Positions 32,480 through 40,603 of a DNA stretch of 47,232 nucleotides are shown here, in pieces. The stretch covers positions 1 to 47,232 of the forward strand of contig CAZCAI010000013.1 of the NCBI GenBank assembly GCA_964496595.1, read 5' to 3'. This DNA comes from JAAAOZ01 sp964496595 (GTDB lineage Bacteria > Chloroflexota > Anaerolineae > B4-G1 > SLSP01). The translations under genes and the position numbers were made by a program. The notes beneath the pieces are model-generated. The model was not told where the DNA came from. It made no database searches and saw nothing but the letters and a program-made list of their open reading frames with translations. How positions within the stretch are numbered: position 1 is the first letter of the stretch; each line of letters opens with the position of its first letter.

Positions 32480-32502
32480 AAAGGACCCCTTAAAATAATC
32501 CT

Positions 32503-33594
32503 ATGAAAACTGATGTCTTAGATTACGATCTTCCCGAAGAACTCATCGCCCAGAAGCCGGTTGAGCCGCGCGATAGCTCCCGCTTGCTGGTGCTCCATCG
32601 CGATACCGGCAAAATCGAGCACCGGATCTTTCGTGAAATTGGCGCTTATCTGCGACCCGGCGATCTCTTGGTGGCGAACGAAAGTCGCGTGATGCCCGCG
32701 CGGATGTTTGGCCGCAAGGAGCCGACGGGCGGCAAGGTGGAGGTGCTCCTCCTGCGTCGCCTATCACCAACACGCTGGCGCGGTCTGATCGGCGGAGCGC
32801 GGACGCGCGAGGGTACGAAAATTCGCTTCTATCATCAGGATGACGATGTCCCCTCGCCGCTGATGGCTGAGGTGCTCGCCGAGGGCGAGCGCGGCGAACG
32901 GGAGCTAGAATTCTCTGAGCCGGTGCTCCATCACCTCGATGCCTTGGGCGTGACGCCGCTGCCGCCCTACATCCATCGCGAACTGGAGAACCCGGAGCGC
33001 TACCAGACGGTCTACTCGCGGACGTTGGGCAGCGCGGCGGCCCCGACCGCCGGCCTCCACTTCACGCCGGAACTGCTGCTCTCCCTCCGCGAGCAGGGCA
33101 TCGCGACCGCTTTCGTCACGCTGCACGTCGGGCTGGACACCTTCCGCCCGATCCACGAGGAGTCCGTCGAACAGCATGACATCCATCGCGAATGGTGCCG
33201 CCTGAGCACGGAGGTCGCCGCGCAGATTAATCGCACGCGCGTGCGTGGCGGGCGCGTCATTGCGGTGGGCACAACGAGCGTGCGCGTGCTGGAGACGGCC
33301 GCGCGCCACGGCCTGCTCCAGCCCACCGGCGGCGAGGGGGCGGATCAAGCTCCAGAAGCTTGCCCGTGGCGTCCTATCGCACCCTTCGAGGGCTTTACCG
33401 ATCTCTACATCACGCCTGGATTTGAATACCGCATCGTCGATGCGATGATCACCAACTTCCATCTGCCGAAGAGCACCCTTATGGCGCTGGTGATGGCCTT
33501 CGCCGGCGAGGAGAACATCCGCCGCGCCTACCAGGCCGCCATCGAGCGCGGGTATCGCTTCTACTCCTTCGGCGATGCGACGCTGATGCTGTAA
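32503..33594 (+). CDS. queA: S-adenosylmethionine:tRNA ribosyltransferase-isomerase
   Basis: 363 residues. The QueA pattern is continuous: DYDLPEELIAQKPVEPRDSSRLLVL, NESRVMPARMFGRK, a long central barrel (AAPTAGLHFTPELL), GTTSVRVLETAA, and the C-terminal TPGFEYRIVDAMITNFHLPKST (in part) followed by YRFYSFGDATLML. It transfers the ribosyl part of SAM to preQ1 in tRNA, forming epoxyqueuosine. The start is fixed by family alignment; no good SD precedes ATG 32503 (nearest is AAAGGA 17 nt upstream), so it may rely on readthrough of ribosomes from the GH1 gene 23 bp upstream. Confidence 0.96.
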   Translation: MKTDVLDYDLPEELIAQKPVEPRDSSRLLVLHRDTGKIEHRIFREIGAYLRPGDLLVANESRVMPARMFGRKEPTGGKVEVLLLRRLSPTRWRGLIGGARTREGTKIRFYHQDDDVPSPLMAEVLAEGERGERELEFSEPVLHHLDALGVTPLPPYIHRELENPERYQTVYSRTLGSAAAPTAGLHFTPELLLSLREQGIATAFVTLHVGLDTFRPIHEESVEQHDIHREWCRLSTEVAAQINRTRVRGGRVIAVGTTSVRVLETAARHGLLQPTGGEGADQAPEACPWRPIAPFEGFTDLYITPGFEYRIVDAMITNFHLPKSTLMALVMAFAGEENIRRAYQAAIERGYRFYSFGDATLML

Positions 33595-33605
33595 TCCGAA
33601 ATTCC

Positions 33606-33780
33606 GCAACCTTCCGGGAAGTTGCGCAGCACCTAGTACAACACGGCACAAATAATTCCCCCAGTTGAATTTGCTCCAAGGGGAACGTCAGTTCCCCGTT
33701 CCGACGTATAGTCGCAGATCTGACGATCCGCTCTGAGCGGGGCTAACTGCGGAAGTGTTTCTGTAGCTTCCCAGAAGGTG
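33606..33780. repeat. Inverted-end element D (CTTCCGGGAAG type) with hairpin array
   Basis: Ends: GCAACCTTCCGGGAAGTTGC at 33606 and AGCTTCCCAGAAGGT at 33765-33779, inverted to each other. Inside lie GGGGAAC-GTCA-GTTCCCC (33679-33696), an imperfect CGCAGATC-TGAC-GATCCGC hairpin and CCGCT-CTG-AGCGG, then GGGGCTAACTGCGG. The GTCA loop is shared with 13434-13451 while the stem sequence differs. No gene is present between queA and the next ORF. Confidence 0.7.
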
Positions 33781-33809
33781 AGTTAGATAGATAAGGAAAG
33801 GATAGACAG

Positions 33810-35246
33810 GTGAAAAAACACTGGCCCGCTGTCGCGCTCGTGATACTGTACCTCATTGTGGGAACGCTCTACGCTGTGTACACGCCCACGTGGCACGCGC
33901 CCGACGAACCCGCACACTACAACTACATCCGCTCGCTGGCCGAGGGGCGCGGATTCCCCGTGATGGCTCCCGGCGATTACGACCAGGACTATCTTTCGCG
34001 CCTGACCACCGAGGATTTCCCCCCAGAACTGTCCATCGATGATCTGGAGTACGAGGATCACCAGCCGCCGCTCTACTATCTCCTGGCGACGCCGGTCTAT
34101 CTCGTGAGCGGCGGCGCCGTGCTCGCGCTGCGGCTCTTTTCGCTGCTGTTGAGCGGCGTGGGCGTGGTGATGTTGCTCCTGCTCCTGCGCGAATTTGCCC
34201 CGCAGCGGCCGGGCATCGCGTGGCTGGGCGCGGGCATCGCCGCGTTCATCCCCCAATTTCTGGCGATCATGTCCGGCGTCAACAATGATACCTTAGTCAT
34301 AGCCCTGCTCTGGCTCTGGCTGTGGATGGCGCTGCGATATTTGCGGGGCGCGATGCCCTCGTATGCCCTGGGGCTGGGGATGGGCGCGATCCTGCTGACC
34401 AAATCCACAGGCTATGGCGTGTTGGTCTTGACGCCAGTGGCTATTTTCCTCCGCTACCGCCGCGAGGGGCAATCGACGCGCTGGCTCCTCCAGGAAGCGG
34501 CCCAAATCCTCCTGCCGGGCCTGCTTTTGGGCGGGTTGTGGTGGGGGCGCAATCTCTACGTCTACGGCTGGCCCGACATAATGGGTCTGATCCGGCACGA
34601 TGAGGTCGTCGTGGGACAGCCGCGCACCGCCGATTGGGTCGCGCGCGATGGATGGCGGTTCTTCATCAACGCAGGGCGCACCACGTTCTACTCCTTCTGG
34701 GGGCAATTTGGCTGGATGAAGGTCGTCTTGGACGCGCGCATCTACCAGGGGCTGGCGATCTTCACCGGATTGGGGCTATGGGGCGCCGCGTGGCGTTGGC
34801 AGGAGGCGATCCGAGAAGGATTGCGCCCTCGGCAACGGGATGCGCTCACGCTCTTGGGCCTCTCGGCAGGGATCACAATCGCGATGTTCCTGGGCTACAA
34901 CTTCACCTTCGTGCAGCATCAGGGACGCTATCTCTTCCCGGCGCTGCCCCTCTTCGGGCTGGCGATGGCCGAGGGGCTGGATCGGCTCCAGGAGCGGAAG
35001 TTGGCCGTCGGGACGGCGCTGATGATGGCGCTCGCGATCGTCGTGTTGATCATCGCAGGGCTGCTGATGGGCGATTTGCCGCTGTGGGCCAGCGCTCTGA
35101 TTGGCGCCTCGGCGATAGCACTGACCGTCGCCGCCTTCCTACCCGCATCGTGGCACAAAATCACCGGCGCGGGTATCATCCTGGCCTTAGTCGCTCTTGA
35201 TGTGTGGTGCCTCTTCGGCTTCCTGGTTCCCACGCTTTCACCCTGA
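33810..35246 (+). CDS. Polytopic membrane protein, GT-C/DUF2142-like glycosyltransferase
   Basis: 478 residues from GTG 33810 with GGAAAGG upstream. About eleven hydrophobic helices. After the first helix comes TPTWHAPDEPAHYNYIRSLAEG, with the Asp-Glu pair typical of the first extracytoplasmic loop in GT-C enzymes (ArnT/PMT/DUF2142). A second hallmark is EDHQPPLYYLLATPVYL. LPALPLFGLAMAEGL near residue 385 matches the late family motif. These enzymes use polyprenyl-linked sugars to glycosylate lipids or proteins outside the membrane; the acceptor is unknown. No polysaccharide gene is nearby. Confidence 0.85.
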   Translation: MKKHWPAVALVILYLIVGTLYAVYTPTWHAPDEPAHYNYIRSLAEGRGFPVMAPGDYDQDYLSRLTTEDFPPELSIDDLEYEDHQPPLYYLLATPVYLVSGGAVLALRLFSLLLSGVGVVMLLLLLREFAPQRPGIAWLGAGIAAFIPQFLAIMSGVNNDTLVIALLWLWLWMALRYLRGAMPSYALGLGMGAILLTKSTGYGVLVLTPVAIFLRYRREGQSTRWLLQEAAQILLPGLLLGGLWWGRNLYVYGWPDIMGLIRHDEVVVGQPRTADWVARDGWRFFINAGRTTFYSFWGQFGWMKVVLDARIYQGLAIFTGLGLWGAAWRWQEAIREGLRPRQRDALTLLGLSAGITIAMFLGYNFTFVQHQGRYLFPALPLFGLAMAEGLDRLQERKLAVGTALMMALAIVVLIIAGLLMGDLPLWASALIGASAIALTVAAFLPASWHKITGAGIILALVALDVWCLFGFLVPTLSP

Positions 35247-35289
35247 AACGCTAACACGCTGAGACGTTAACCAACAAGGAGAAACTGTG

Positions 35290-35685
35290 ATGACACTCGA
35301 AATCGGCCTGAGCGCCGAAGTGATGCACGTTGTGACCGAGGACGACACCGCCGCGACCTACGGCAGCGGCTTGGCGCCGGTATTGAGCACCCCCCATCTG
35401 GTCGCGCTGATGGAAAATGCCGCGCAGGCCGCGCTCGATCCCCACATGGCCGAGGGGCAAAGCGCGGTCGGCGCCCACATCGATATGCGACATCTCGCGG
35501 CCACGCCCGTGGGGATGGATGTTCGCGTCCGCGCGGAGCTACAAGGAATCGACGGGCGCCGCTTGCGCTTTCACATCGAGGCATGGGATGAAGTGGAGAA
35601 GATCGGCGAGGCCACGCACGAGCGCTTTATCATCGATATGGCGCGCTTTATGCGCGGCGTCGAGGAGAAAAAGTCGCCAGGCTAA
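35290..35685 (+). CDS. Hotdog thioesterase, fluoroacetyl-CoA thioesterase (FlK)-like
   Basis: 131 residues from ATG 35290; a GTG three bases earlier is equally placed after AAGGAG, so the start is uncertain by one codon. Motifs follow the FlK family: LSTPHLVALMENAAQAAL (catalytic Thr and Glu), VGAHIDMRHLAATPVGM (His), LRFHIEAWDE and THERFIIDMARF. The family hydrolyses small acyl-CoA esters. The stop codon overlaps the stop of the convergent TrmO gene (both within 35682-35685). Substrate is unknown. Confidence 0.85.
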   Translation: MTLEIGLSAEVMHVVTEDDTAATYGSGLAPVLSTPHLVALMENAAQAALDPHMAEGQSAVGAHIDMRHLAATPVGMDVRVRAELQGIDGRRLRFHIEAWDEVEKIGEATHERFIIDMARFMRGVEEKKSPG

Positions 35686-36191
35686 GTGCCGTCTTCTGGC
35701 GCGGCGAAACGATGATCGGAACGGTGGCCGTCCGCCCGCTCGGAGCGATGCTCCAGCCAGCCGGTGCGCACATCCTCATCGGCTGAGATGGCGTTGAAAG
35801 CCGGCACGTAGGGCTTGATGTCAAGCAACGGCGTGCCATCGAGGATGTCCACGTTGGCGATGTAGAGCGTCGTCCCTGCGACGCGCAGCAATTGCACCAC
35901 CGAGAAGCCGATGGGATTAGGGCGGCGCGGCGTCCGCGTGGCGAAGAGGCCGCGCGGCTCGTCATCCAAAAAGGGCGTCACGCGCAGACGATAGCCCTGC
36001 GAGCGATGAAAATGGTAGAGCAGGATGATGTGCGAGAAGCCCGCTAGATCTCGCAGTCCCTCCTCGTAGGCGGGCGCCACATCCACGCGCCCTTCGACGC
36101 CCTGCGCGCCCAACGGCTGGATCGGCATCCCCGCCGGTTCTTTGAAGGGCGAATGGATCACGCCGAGAGGCTCATATTCGATGCGGGACAT
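35682..36191 (-). CDS. trmO: TrmO-like tRNA m6t6A37 methyltransferase (TsaA/UPF0066 family)
   Basis: 169 residues. Family pattern: PLGVIHSPFKEPAGMPIQP, then GFSHIILLYHFHRS, the signature RRPNPIGFSVVQLL and DILDGTPLLDIKPYVPAFNA. TrmO adds a methyl group to N6-threonylcarbamoyl-A37 of tRNA-Thr using SAM. The C-terminus ends a little after the core and lacks the extended tail of gamma-proteobacterial TrmO, which is normal for the shorter subfamily. It is tail-to-tail with the thioesterase, sharing the 4 bases at 35682-35685. An inverted-end element starts 30 bp upstream of the ATG. Confidence 0.88.
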   Translation of the reverse strand: MSRIEYEPLGVIHSPFKEPAGMPIQPLGAQGVEGRVDVAPAYEEGLRDLAGFSHIILLYHFHRSQGYRLRVTPFLDDEPRGLFATRTPRRPNPIGFSVVQLLRVAGTTLYIANVDILDGTPLLDIKPYVPAFNAISADEDVRTGWLEHRSERADGHRSDHRFAAPEDGT

Positions 36192-36220
36192 TTTCGCTCT
36201 CCTCTGAATGATGGATCACC

Positions 36221-36326
36221 ATCTCCACCCTTGCGAAGGTCAGGCGGCAGTACTAGATAAAATGAATTTATAGGACAAGAAAATTTCTCAACGCAATCTC
36301 CTACTGCAACCTTCGCAAGGTGAGAT
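36221..36326. repeat. Inverted-end element, copy C (CCTTGCGAAGGT family)
   Basis: ATCTCCACCCTTGCGAAGGT at 36221-36240 is inverted to ACCTTCGCAAGGTGAGAT at 36309-36326. The interior is AT-rich and unlike copies A and B. The right boundary touches the stop codon of the MazG-like gene (36327-36329). Confidence 0.75.
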
Positions 36327-36641
36327 TTACCCGGACCCCGCCTCGCCCGTCTCCTCCAAGCGCGCGCGATATTTCGCCATTGCCTGGGCCAATGCCTGTT
36401 CCAAATCCACCCCGGTGGTGTTGGCGAGGCAGATCAACGCGAAAAGCGCGTCGCCCATTTCCAAAGGCCACGTCGCCTTCAAGGCCACGGATATAGCCCC
36501 ATAATCAGATCCTTGCAGGATTTCCTTGGCCAATTCCCCCACCTCGGAGACGAGATCTAACATCCGCGCGGTCTCCGAGGCCTCCAACTCGTGCGCATCG
36601 ACAAAGCGCGCCACCTCGGCCTGCCATTGTGAGAGGTTCAT
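36327..36641 (-). CDS. MazG-like nucleotide pyrophosphohydrolase
   Basis: 104 residues. All-alpha NTP pyrophosphatase pattern: an ExxE in LVSEVGELAKEIL and an ExxD in EMGDALFALICLAN, which bind Mg ions for hydrolysis of (d)NTP to the monophosphate. The size fits the single-domain MazG-like/iMazG group used for house-cleaning. ATG 36641 overlaps the stop of the patatin gene (ATGA), so the two are translationally coupled. Substrate not deducible. Confidence 0.9.
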   Translation of the reverse strand: MNLSQWQAEVARFVDAHELEASETARMLDLVSEVGELAKEILQGSDYGAISVALKATWPLEMGDALFALICLANTTGVDLEQALAQAMAKYRARLEETGEAGSG

Positions 36642-37636
36642 CGCTCATCTCCTGGACCTGGCGCCTGAACCGGCTCTGGGATCAAGCCATAGTCGGGTTG
36701 CTGGAAGACCTGCCACGCGCGGCGCCATCGACGCCGCAGGCTCCGTAGTTGACGTCGCCAGCGCGGCGGCAGCGGCTCTGACCACAAGGCCTTGATCTCG
36801 TCCAAGTGCGTCTTGGCAATCTCCCGGCCCTTCTGGATCACTGCGGCGTTTTTATCCGTCGTGAAGGTGCCGGTGTTGTGGAATTCGATCTGGAGCAACA
36901 GATCGGGCGGGTTACGTTGGAGGCGCTCGTGATTGACGATGCTGACCGTGAAATTCGCGCCCGTCTCCGCGATTAACAGGGGTTGCTTCCAATCGATCGT
37001 GGCATTGGTGAACGAGGTGAAGAGCGCGCGGCCAGAGAGGCGACTGGGTTGCGGCTCGTCCGATGGGAGGCTAAGGCGCACGGTGGGCGGTGTGTTTACG
37101 CCCAACACGCGATCCGCGCCCATGTGGTAGGCCACATCGACGGGGAAGTTGTTGAGCACGCCGCCATCGATCAGCCAGCGCCCCTGATAGCGCACGGGCG
37201 CGAAGATGATGGGGTACGCAGATGTCGCCAGCAGGGCCGGAATGAGCGGCCCTTGATTGAGCAGCACCATCTCGCCCGATTCGATGTCCGAGGCGGTGAC
37301 GGTCGTCGGGATGCGCAGCTCCTCGAAGGTCATATCCGGGCGCCCGATCAAGTCGGTCAGCATGTGGCTCATTTTGGCATGGCCGAACAGCCCGCGTAAA
37401 TGTGGATCGCGCGATGCGAAGTCCATGATGCCGGTGTTGATGGTGAAATCGATGAGGCGGAAAAGCGGCACGCCGGCCGCGTACATCCCGGCGATGATGC
37501 CGCCCATGCTCGTACCGGCCAGGTAATGGATGGGAATCTCGGCTTTTTCTAGCACCTCTAAGATGCCCAGATGCGCCAGTCCCCGCACGCCCCCGCCGCT
37601 GAGGGCCAAACCAATTTTAGGTTGTTCTTGGGTCAT
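36638..37636 (-). CDS. Patatin-like phospholipase
   Basis: 332 residues from ATG 37636 (MTQEQPKIGLAL), with GGAG 7 nt upstream. Oxyanion loop LSGGGVRGLAHLG, nucleophile Ser in AGTSMGGIIAG and the catalytic Asp in LIDGGVLNNFPVD form the patatin Ser-Asp dyad. The C-terminal ~120 residues contain an Arg-rich segment (RWRRQLRSLRRRWRRAW) that could contact membrane lipids. It is a RssA-like bacterial patatin that would hydrolyse phospholipids or acyl esters. The MazG-like gene is coupled downstream. The upstream space holds a repeat copy and a strong hairpin. Confidence 0.93.
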   Translation of the reverse strand: MTQEQPKIGLALSGGGVRGLAHLGILEVLEKAEIPIHYLAGTSMGGIIAGMYAAGVPLFRLIDFTINTGIMDFASRDPHLRGLFGHAKMSHMLTDLIGRPDMTFEELRIPTTVTASDIESGEMVLLNQGPLIPALLATSAYPIIFAPVRYQGRWLIDGGVLNNFPVDVAYHMGADRVLGVNTPPTVRLSLPSDEPQPSRLSGRALFTSFTNATIDWKQPLLIAETGANFTVSIVNHERLQRNPPDLLLQIEFHNTGTFTTDKNAAVIQKGREIAKTHLDEIKALWSEPLPPRWRRQLRSLRRRWRRAWQVFQQPDYGLIPEPVQAPGPGDER

Positions 37637-37662
37637 ATCGTCACTCCATATCTGCACGAAAC

Positions 37663-37740
37663 ACAATGGCGGGCTGTTGTAAACGACAGAAAAACAGAAA
37701 CGGCACTCCGCTATCGCTTCGAGGCTAAGTACGAACCGAC
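37663..37740. repeat. Short copy of the 13357-13566 repeat (internal hairpins missing)
   Basis: CAATGGCGGGCTGTTGT and GCACTCCGCTATCGCTTCGAGGCTAAGTACGAACCG correspond to the two outer parts of the repeat at 13357-13566, here brought within about 25 bp of each other without the hairpins in between. It sits 27 bp upstream of the patatin start. Confidence 0.6.
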
Positions 37741-37762
37741 AATTTCATCAGCCCAACAGCGC

Positions 37763-37792
37763 AAGGGGCGCATCGCTAAAGATGCGCCCCTT
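37763..37792. terminator. Strong hairpin downstream of the kor operon
   Basis: Perfect 12-bp stem AAGGGGCGCATC / GATGCGCCCCTT with a 6-nt loop, 21 bp after the stop of the gamma subunit gene. No U-run follows on the minus strand, so the terminator call rests on the stem and its position. Confidence 0.65.
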
Positions 37793-37813
37793 CACATTCA
37801 AGCCTTCCCCCGT

Positions 37814-38359
37814 CTACTCAGATTTCGCGCGCTCCGCGCCCGCCTGCAGGGCGTTCTTGTTTGGCTCCAACCACTCACGCTGCCGCTCGGAAAGGTGCTC
37901 CTCCAGTTGCTGCTCGATGGTCTTAAAATCGACCAGGCCCGTCGCCTCGATCAGCGCGCCGAGCGCGACCACGTTCGCCATGCGGGCATTGCCCAGCTCC
38001 TCGGCGATGTCGCTGGCCGGCAAGGCAATGATGCGGATGTCGTCGCGCTCGCTCTCGATATCGACCAGCGAGGTGTTGACCACCAGCACGCCGCCGGGCT
38101 TGACCAGCGGCTCGTACTTCTCCATCGAGGGCAGATTGAGGACCACGGCGGCGGTGGGATGCCGAATAATCGGCGCGCCGATCTCCATCTCGGAGACGAT
38201 CACCGTGCAATTCGCCGTCCCGCCGCGCATCTCCGGCCCGTAGGAGGGAATCCACGTCACGTGCAAATCCTCCGCCATGCCGGCGTAAGCCAGCAACTGT
38301 CCGGCGAAGAGCGCTCCTTGACCACCAAATCCAGAAAAGATCGTTTCTTCGTGTCGCAT
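37814..38359 (-). CDS. korC: 2-oxoacid:ferredoxin oxidoreductase, gamma subunit
   Basis: 181 residues, ATG 38359 with AGGAGG 5 nt upstream. Typical gamma-subunit pattern: ETIFSGFGGQGALFAGQLLAYAG at the N-terminus, then PSYGPEMRGGTANCTVIVS and PGGVLVVNTSLV. It is the last gene of a D-A-B-C operon, 17 bp after the beta subunit. The complex oxidises a 2-oxoacid with CoA to acyl-CoA and CO2 and reduces ferredoxin. Substrate is probably 2-oxoglutarate or a branched-chain 2-oxoacid; the sequence does not separate Kor from Vor. Confidence 0.9.
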   Translation of the reverse strand: MRHEETIFSGFGGQGALFAGQLLAYAGMAEDLHVTWIPSYGPEMRGGTANCTVIVSEMEIGAPIIRHPTAAVVLNLPSMEKYEPLVKPGGVLVVNTSLVDIESERDDIRIIALPASDIAEELGNARMANVVALGALIEATGLVDFKTIEQQLEEHLSERQREWLEPNKNALQAGAERAKSE

Positions 38360-38376
38360 CTTATCCTCCTAGGCCT

Positions 38377-39168
38377 CTATACCTTTAGCGCCTTGACTTC
38401 GTCGGTCATCTTGTAGACGCCCAGCGGGAAAGCTGCGGTCATGTTCTCTTTGGACCACTGCATCGCTTCCCATGGGTCCTGATTCCAGTTGGTCGGGCAC
38501 GTGGAGAGCACCTCCACACACGTGAAGCCCAAGCCATTCATCTGGGCCAAGAACGCGCGCTTGATGGCTTTCTTGGTCTTGCGGATGCTGGGAATATCGG
38601 CCGCGATCTCGCGCGTGATGTAGACGGCGCCCGCCGTCTCCGCCAGGATTTCGGACATCTGGACGGGGTAGCCGGCCACAGCGCAATCGCGCCCGGTGGG
38701 TGTGGAGGTCGTGATCATTCCCGGCAAGGTCGTGGGCGCCATCTGCCCGCCCGTCATGCCGTAGATTGCGTTGTTGATGAAGATGGTGGTGAGCAGATCG
38801 CCGCGATTGGCCGCGTGGATAATCTCGGCGGTGCCGATGGCGGCTAAGTCGCCATCGCCTTGATAGGTAAAGACTACGCTATCGGGATTGACGCGCTTGA
38901 TGCCGGTGGCCATCGCCGGGGCGCGCCCGTGTGCCGCCTCGACGAAATCGACGGTGAAGTAGTTGTAAGCCAGCACGGAGCATCCGACCGGCGCGACGCC
39001 AATCGTCTTCTCGCGAATGCCCAACTCGTCGATGACCTCGCCCACCAACCGATGCACGATCCCATGGACGCAGCCGGGGCAGTAGTGCGTGTCCACCTCG
39101 GCCAGCGCCTCCGGGAAATCATAAACTACTTCCATCTCTTCTGGAATATCTTTAACTCGTACGCTCAT
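38377..39168 (-). CDS. korB: 2-oxoacid:ferredoxin oxidoreductase, beta (TPP-binding) subunit
   Basis: 263 residues, ATG 39168 with AGGAGG upstream. Cluster-binding Cys pair in HYCPGCVHG and another Cys in VAPVGCSVL, then HGRAPAMATGIKR. The TPP/Mg motif is GDGDLAAIG followed by NNAIYGMTGGQMAPTT. Size and pattern match KorB/VorA. It forms the catalytic centre with the alpha subunit. Distance to the alpha gene is 56 bp and to gamma 17 bp, all in one orientation. Confidence 0.93.
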   Translation of the reverse strand: MSVRVKDIPEEMEVVYDFPEALAEVDTHYCPGCVHGIVHRLVGEVIDELGIREKTIGVAPVGCSVLAYNYFTVDFVEAAHGRAPAMATGIKRVNPDSVVFTYQGDGDLAAIGTAEIIHAANRGDLLTTIFINNAIYGMTGGQMAPTTLPGMITTSTPTGRDCAVAGYPVQMSEILAETAGAVYITREIAADIPSIRKTKKAIKRAFLAQMNGLGFTCVEVLSTCPTNWNQDPWEAMQWSKENMTAAFPLGVYKMTDEVKALKV

Positions 39169-39224
39169 TTAAATCCTCCTCTAATGAGAAAAATGAGAAG
39201 AACAAGTAATGGCCTGTGACGCCA

Positions 39225-40283
39225 CTACTTTGTCTCCGCATCTAATTTCTTGAGATCGGCCATAATCTCGTCGACCATGGGGACGACGCCGCCCATGCGC
39301 CCATGGAAGCGAACGGGGGCGGCGCCGGCGACGGCGCGCTCCACATCTTCCACCATCTGGCCGGCGCTCATCTCGACGACTAAGACGCCGCGCGCTTGCT
39401 CGGCCAGCTCGTGGATTTTCTCCTCGGCGAAGGGCCACAACGTCTGCGGGCGCAACAAGCCGACTTTGATGCCTGCCTCGCGGGTCTCGCGCACCACCGA
39501 GGTGCAGATCCGGCCCACGGTGCCGTAGGCGACCAACAGCAGTTCGGCGTCGTCGGTATCGTAGGTCTGATAGCGCACCTCGTTGGCTTTGATCTCGGCC
39601 AGCTTCTTCTGCAAGCGCAAGTTGAGCCGCTCCAGGTTCTCCGCGCCCAGATAGAGCGAGGTGATGACGTTCTTCTCGCGCCCCTTGGCGCCGGTGACGG
39701 CCCAATCGGGGCGCGTCTCTCTGACCGGCTGCATCGGCGGCAGCTCGGCGGATTCCATCATCTGGCCGATGCTGCCGTCGCCCGCGATCATCACCAGCGT
39801 GCGGTATTTCTCCGCCAGATCGAAGGCCAGGCCAACCATATCGATGATCTCCTGGATGCTGGAAGGCGCCAGGACGAGCGGCCGGAAGTCGCCGTGTCCG
39901 GCGCTCTTGGTCATGAAGTTGTAATCGGCTTGCGCCGGCTGGATGTTGCCCAAGCCCGGCCCACCGCGCATCATGTTCACGATGACGACCGGCACTTCGG
40001 AGCCGGCGATGTACGACAGCCCCTCCGCCATCAGCGCCAGGCCCGGCCCGGAGGTGGAGGTCATCACGCGGACGCCGGCGCACGCGGCGCCGTAGACCAT
40101 GTTGATGGCCGCGACTTCGCTTTCGGCCTGGAGGAAGACGCGCCCTTCTTCAATCAGCCGCCCGGAGAGATGCTCCAGGGCCTCGCTCTGCGGGGTGATG
40201 GGATAGCCGAAGTAAGCTTCCAATCCATTGCGAATCGCTGCCTCGGCGAATGCGACATTTCCCTTGAGTAATTCTTTGGCCAT
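39225..40283 (-). CDS. korA: 2-oxoacid:ferredoxin oxidoreductase, alpha subunit
   Basis: 352 residues, ATG 40283. KorA/VorB pattern: LKGNVAFAEAAIRNGLEAYFGYPITPQSE, LQAESEVAAINMVYGAACAGVRVMTSTSGPG (in part), and NMMRGGPGLGNIQPAQADYN. The C-terminal part carries the transketolase-C-like domain (LLLVAYGTVGRICTSVV) and GVLVVEMSAGQMVEDVE. Pairs with the beta subunit to bind CoA and the oxoacid. The short stand-alone alpha subunit without a fused gamma domain fits the four-subunit enzyme type. Confidence 0.93.
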   Translation of the reverse strand: MAKELLKGNVAFAEAAIRNGLEAYFGYPITPQSEALEHLSGRLIEEGRVFLQAESEVAAINMVYGAACAGVRVMTSTSGPGLALMAEGLSYIAGSEVPVVIVNMMRGGPGLGNIQPAQADYNFMTKSAGHGDFRPLVLAPSSIQEIIDMVGLAFDLAEKYRTLVMIAGDGSIGQMMESAELPPMQPVRETRPDWAVTGAKGREKNVITSLYLGAENLERLNLRLQKKLAEIKANEVRYQTYDTDDAELLLVAYGTVGRICTSVVRETREAGIKVGLLRPQTLWPFAEEKIHELAEQARGVLVVEMSAGQMVEDVERAVAGAAPVRFHGRMGGVVPMVDEIMADLKKLDAETK

Positions 40284-40298
40284 AGTTCAACCCCCTTC

Positions 40299-40547
40299 TT
40301 AAGCCTTCGCCGGTTTGGCTTTGCGCTGCCGCTTCCGGCGATAGACGGTAAATACAACATCTGGACAAATCGTCGCGCACGAAGCGCAACCAATGCATTT
40401 TTCCTCATCCGTCACAATGACGTGGCGATACCCTTTCGCATTGAATGAGTCGGTGGATAAGGCCAAGATATCGACGGGGCAGACGTGGGTGCAAAGGCCG
40501 CAACCTTTACAGCGATCCACCGCAATGACAACTTTTCCTTTAACCAT
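40299..40547 (-). CDS. korD: 2-oxoacid:ferredoxin oxidoreductase, ferredoxin (delta) subunit
   Basis: 82 residues, ATG 40547 with GGAGGT upstream. Two 4Fe-4S motifs: CKGCGLCTHVCP and CIGCASCATICP. The C-terminus is strongly basic (RRKRQRKAKPAKA). It passes electrons from the catalytic subunits to free ferredoxin. First gene of the operon, 15 bp before the alpha subunit. The promoter must lie in 40548-40742, which is largely occupied by an inverted-end element. Confidence 0.93.
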   Translation of the reverse strand: MVKGKVVIAVDRCKGCGLCTHVCPVDILALSTDSFNAKGYRHVIVTDEEKCIGCASCATICPDVVFTVYRRKRQRKAKPAKA

Positions 40548-40603
40548 ATAAACCTCCGTTAGTGTACCTGTAAACGTAACTTTGTGTGATCTCTAAGATC
40601 GCA

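Noticed and set aside
39181..40083. Second minus-strand frame of ~300 codons over korA
   Set aside because: Same strand but shifted relative to the alpha subunit, which carries all family motifs; Arg-rich shadow.
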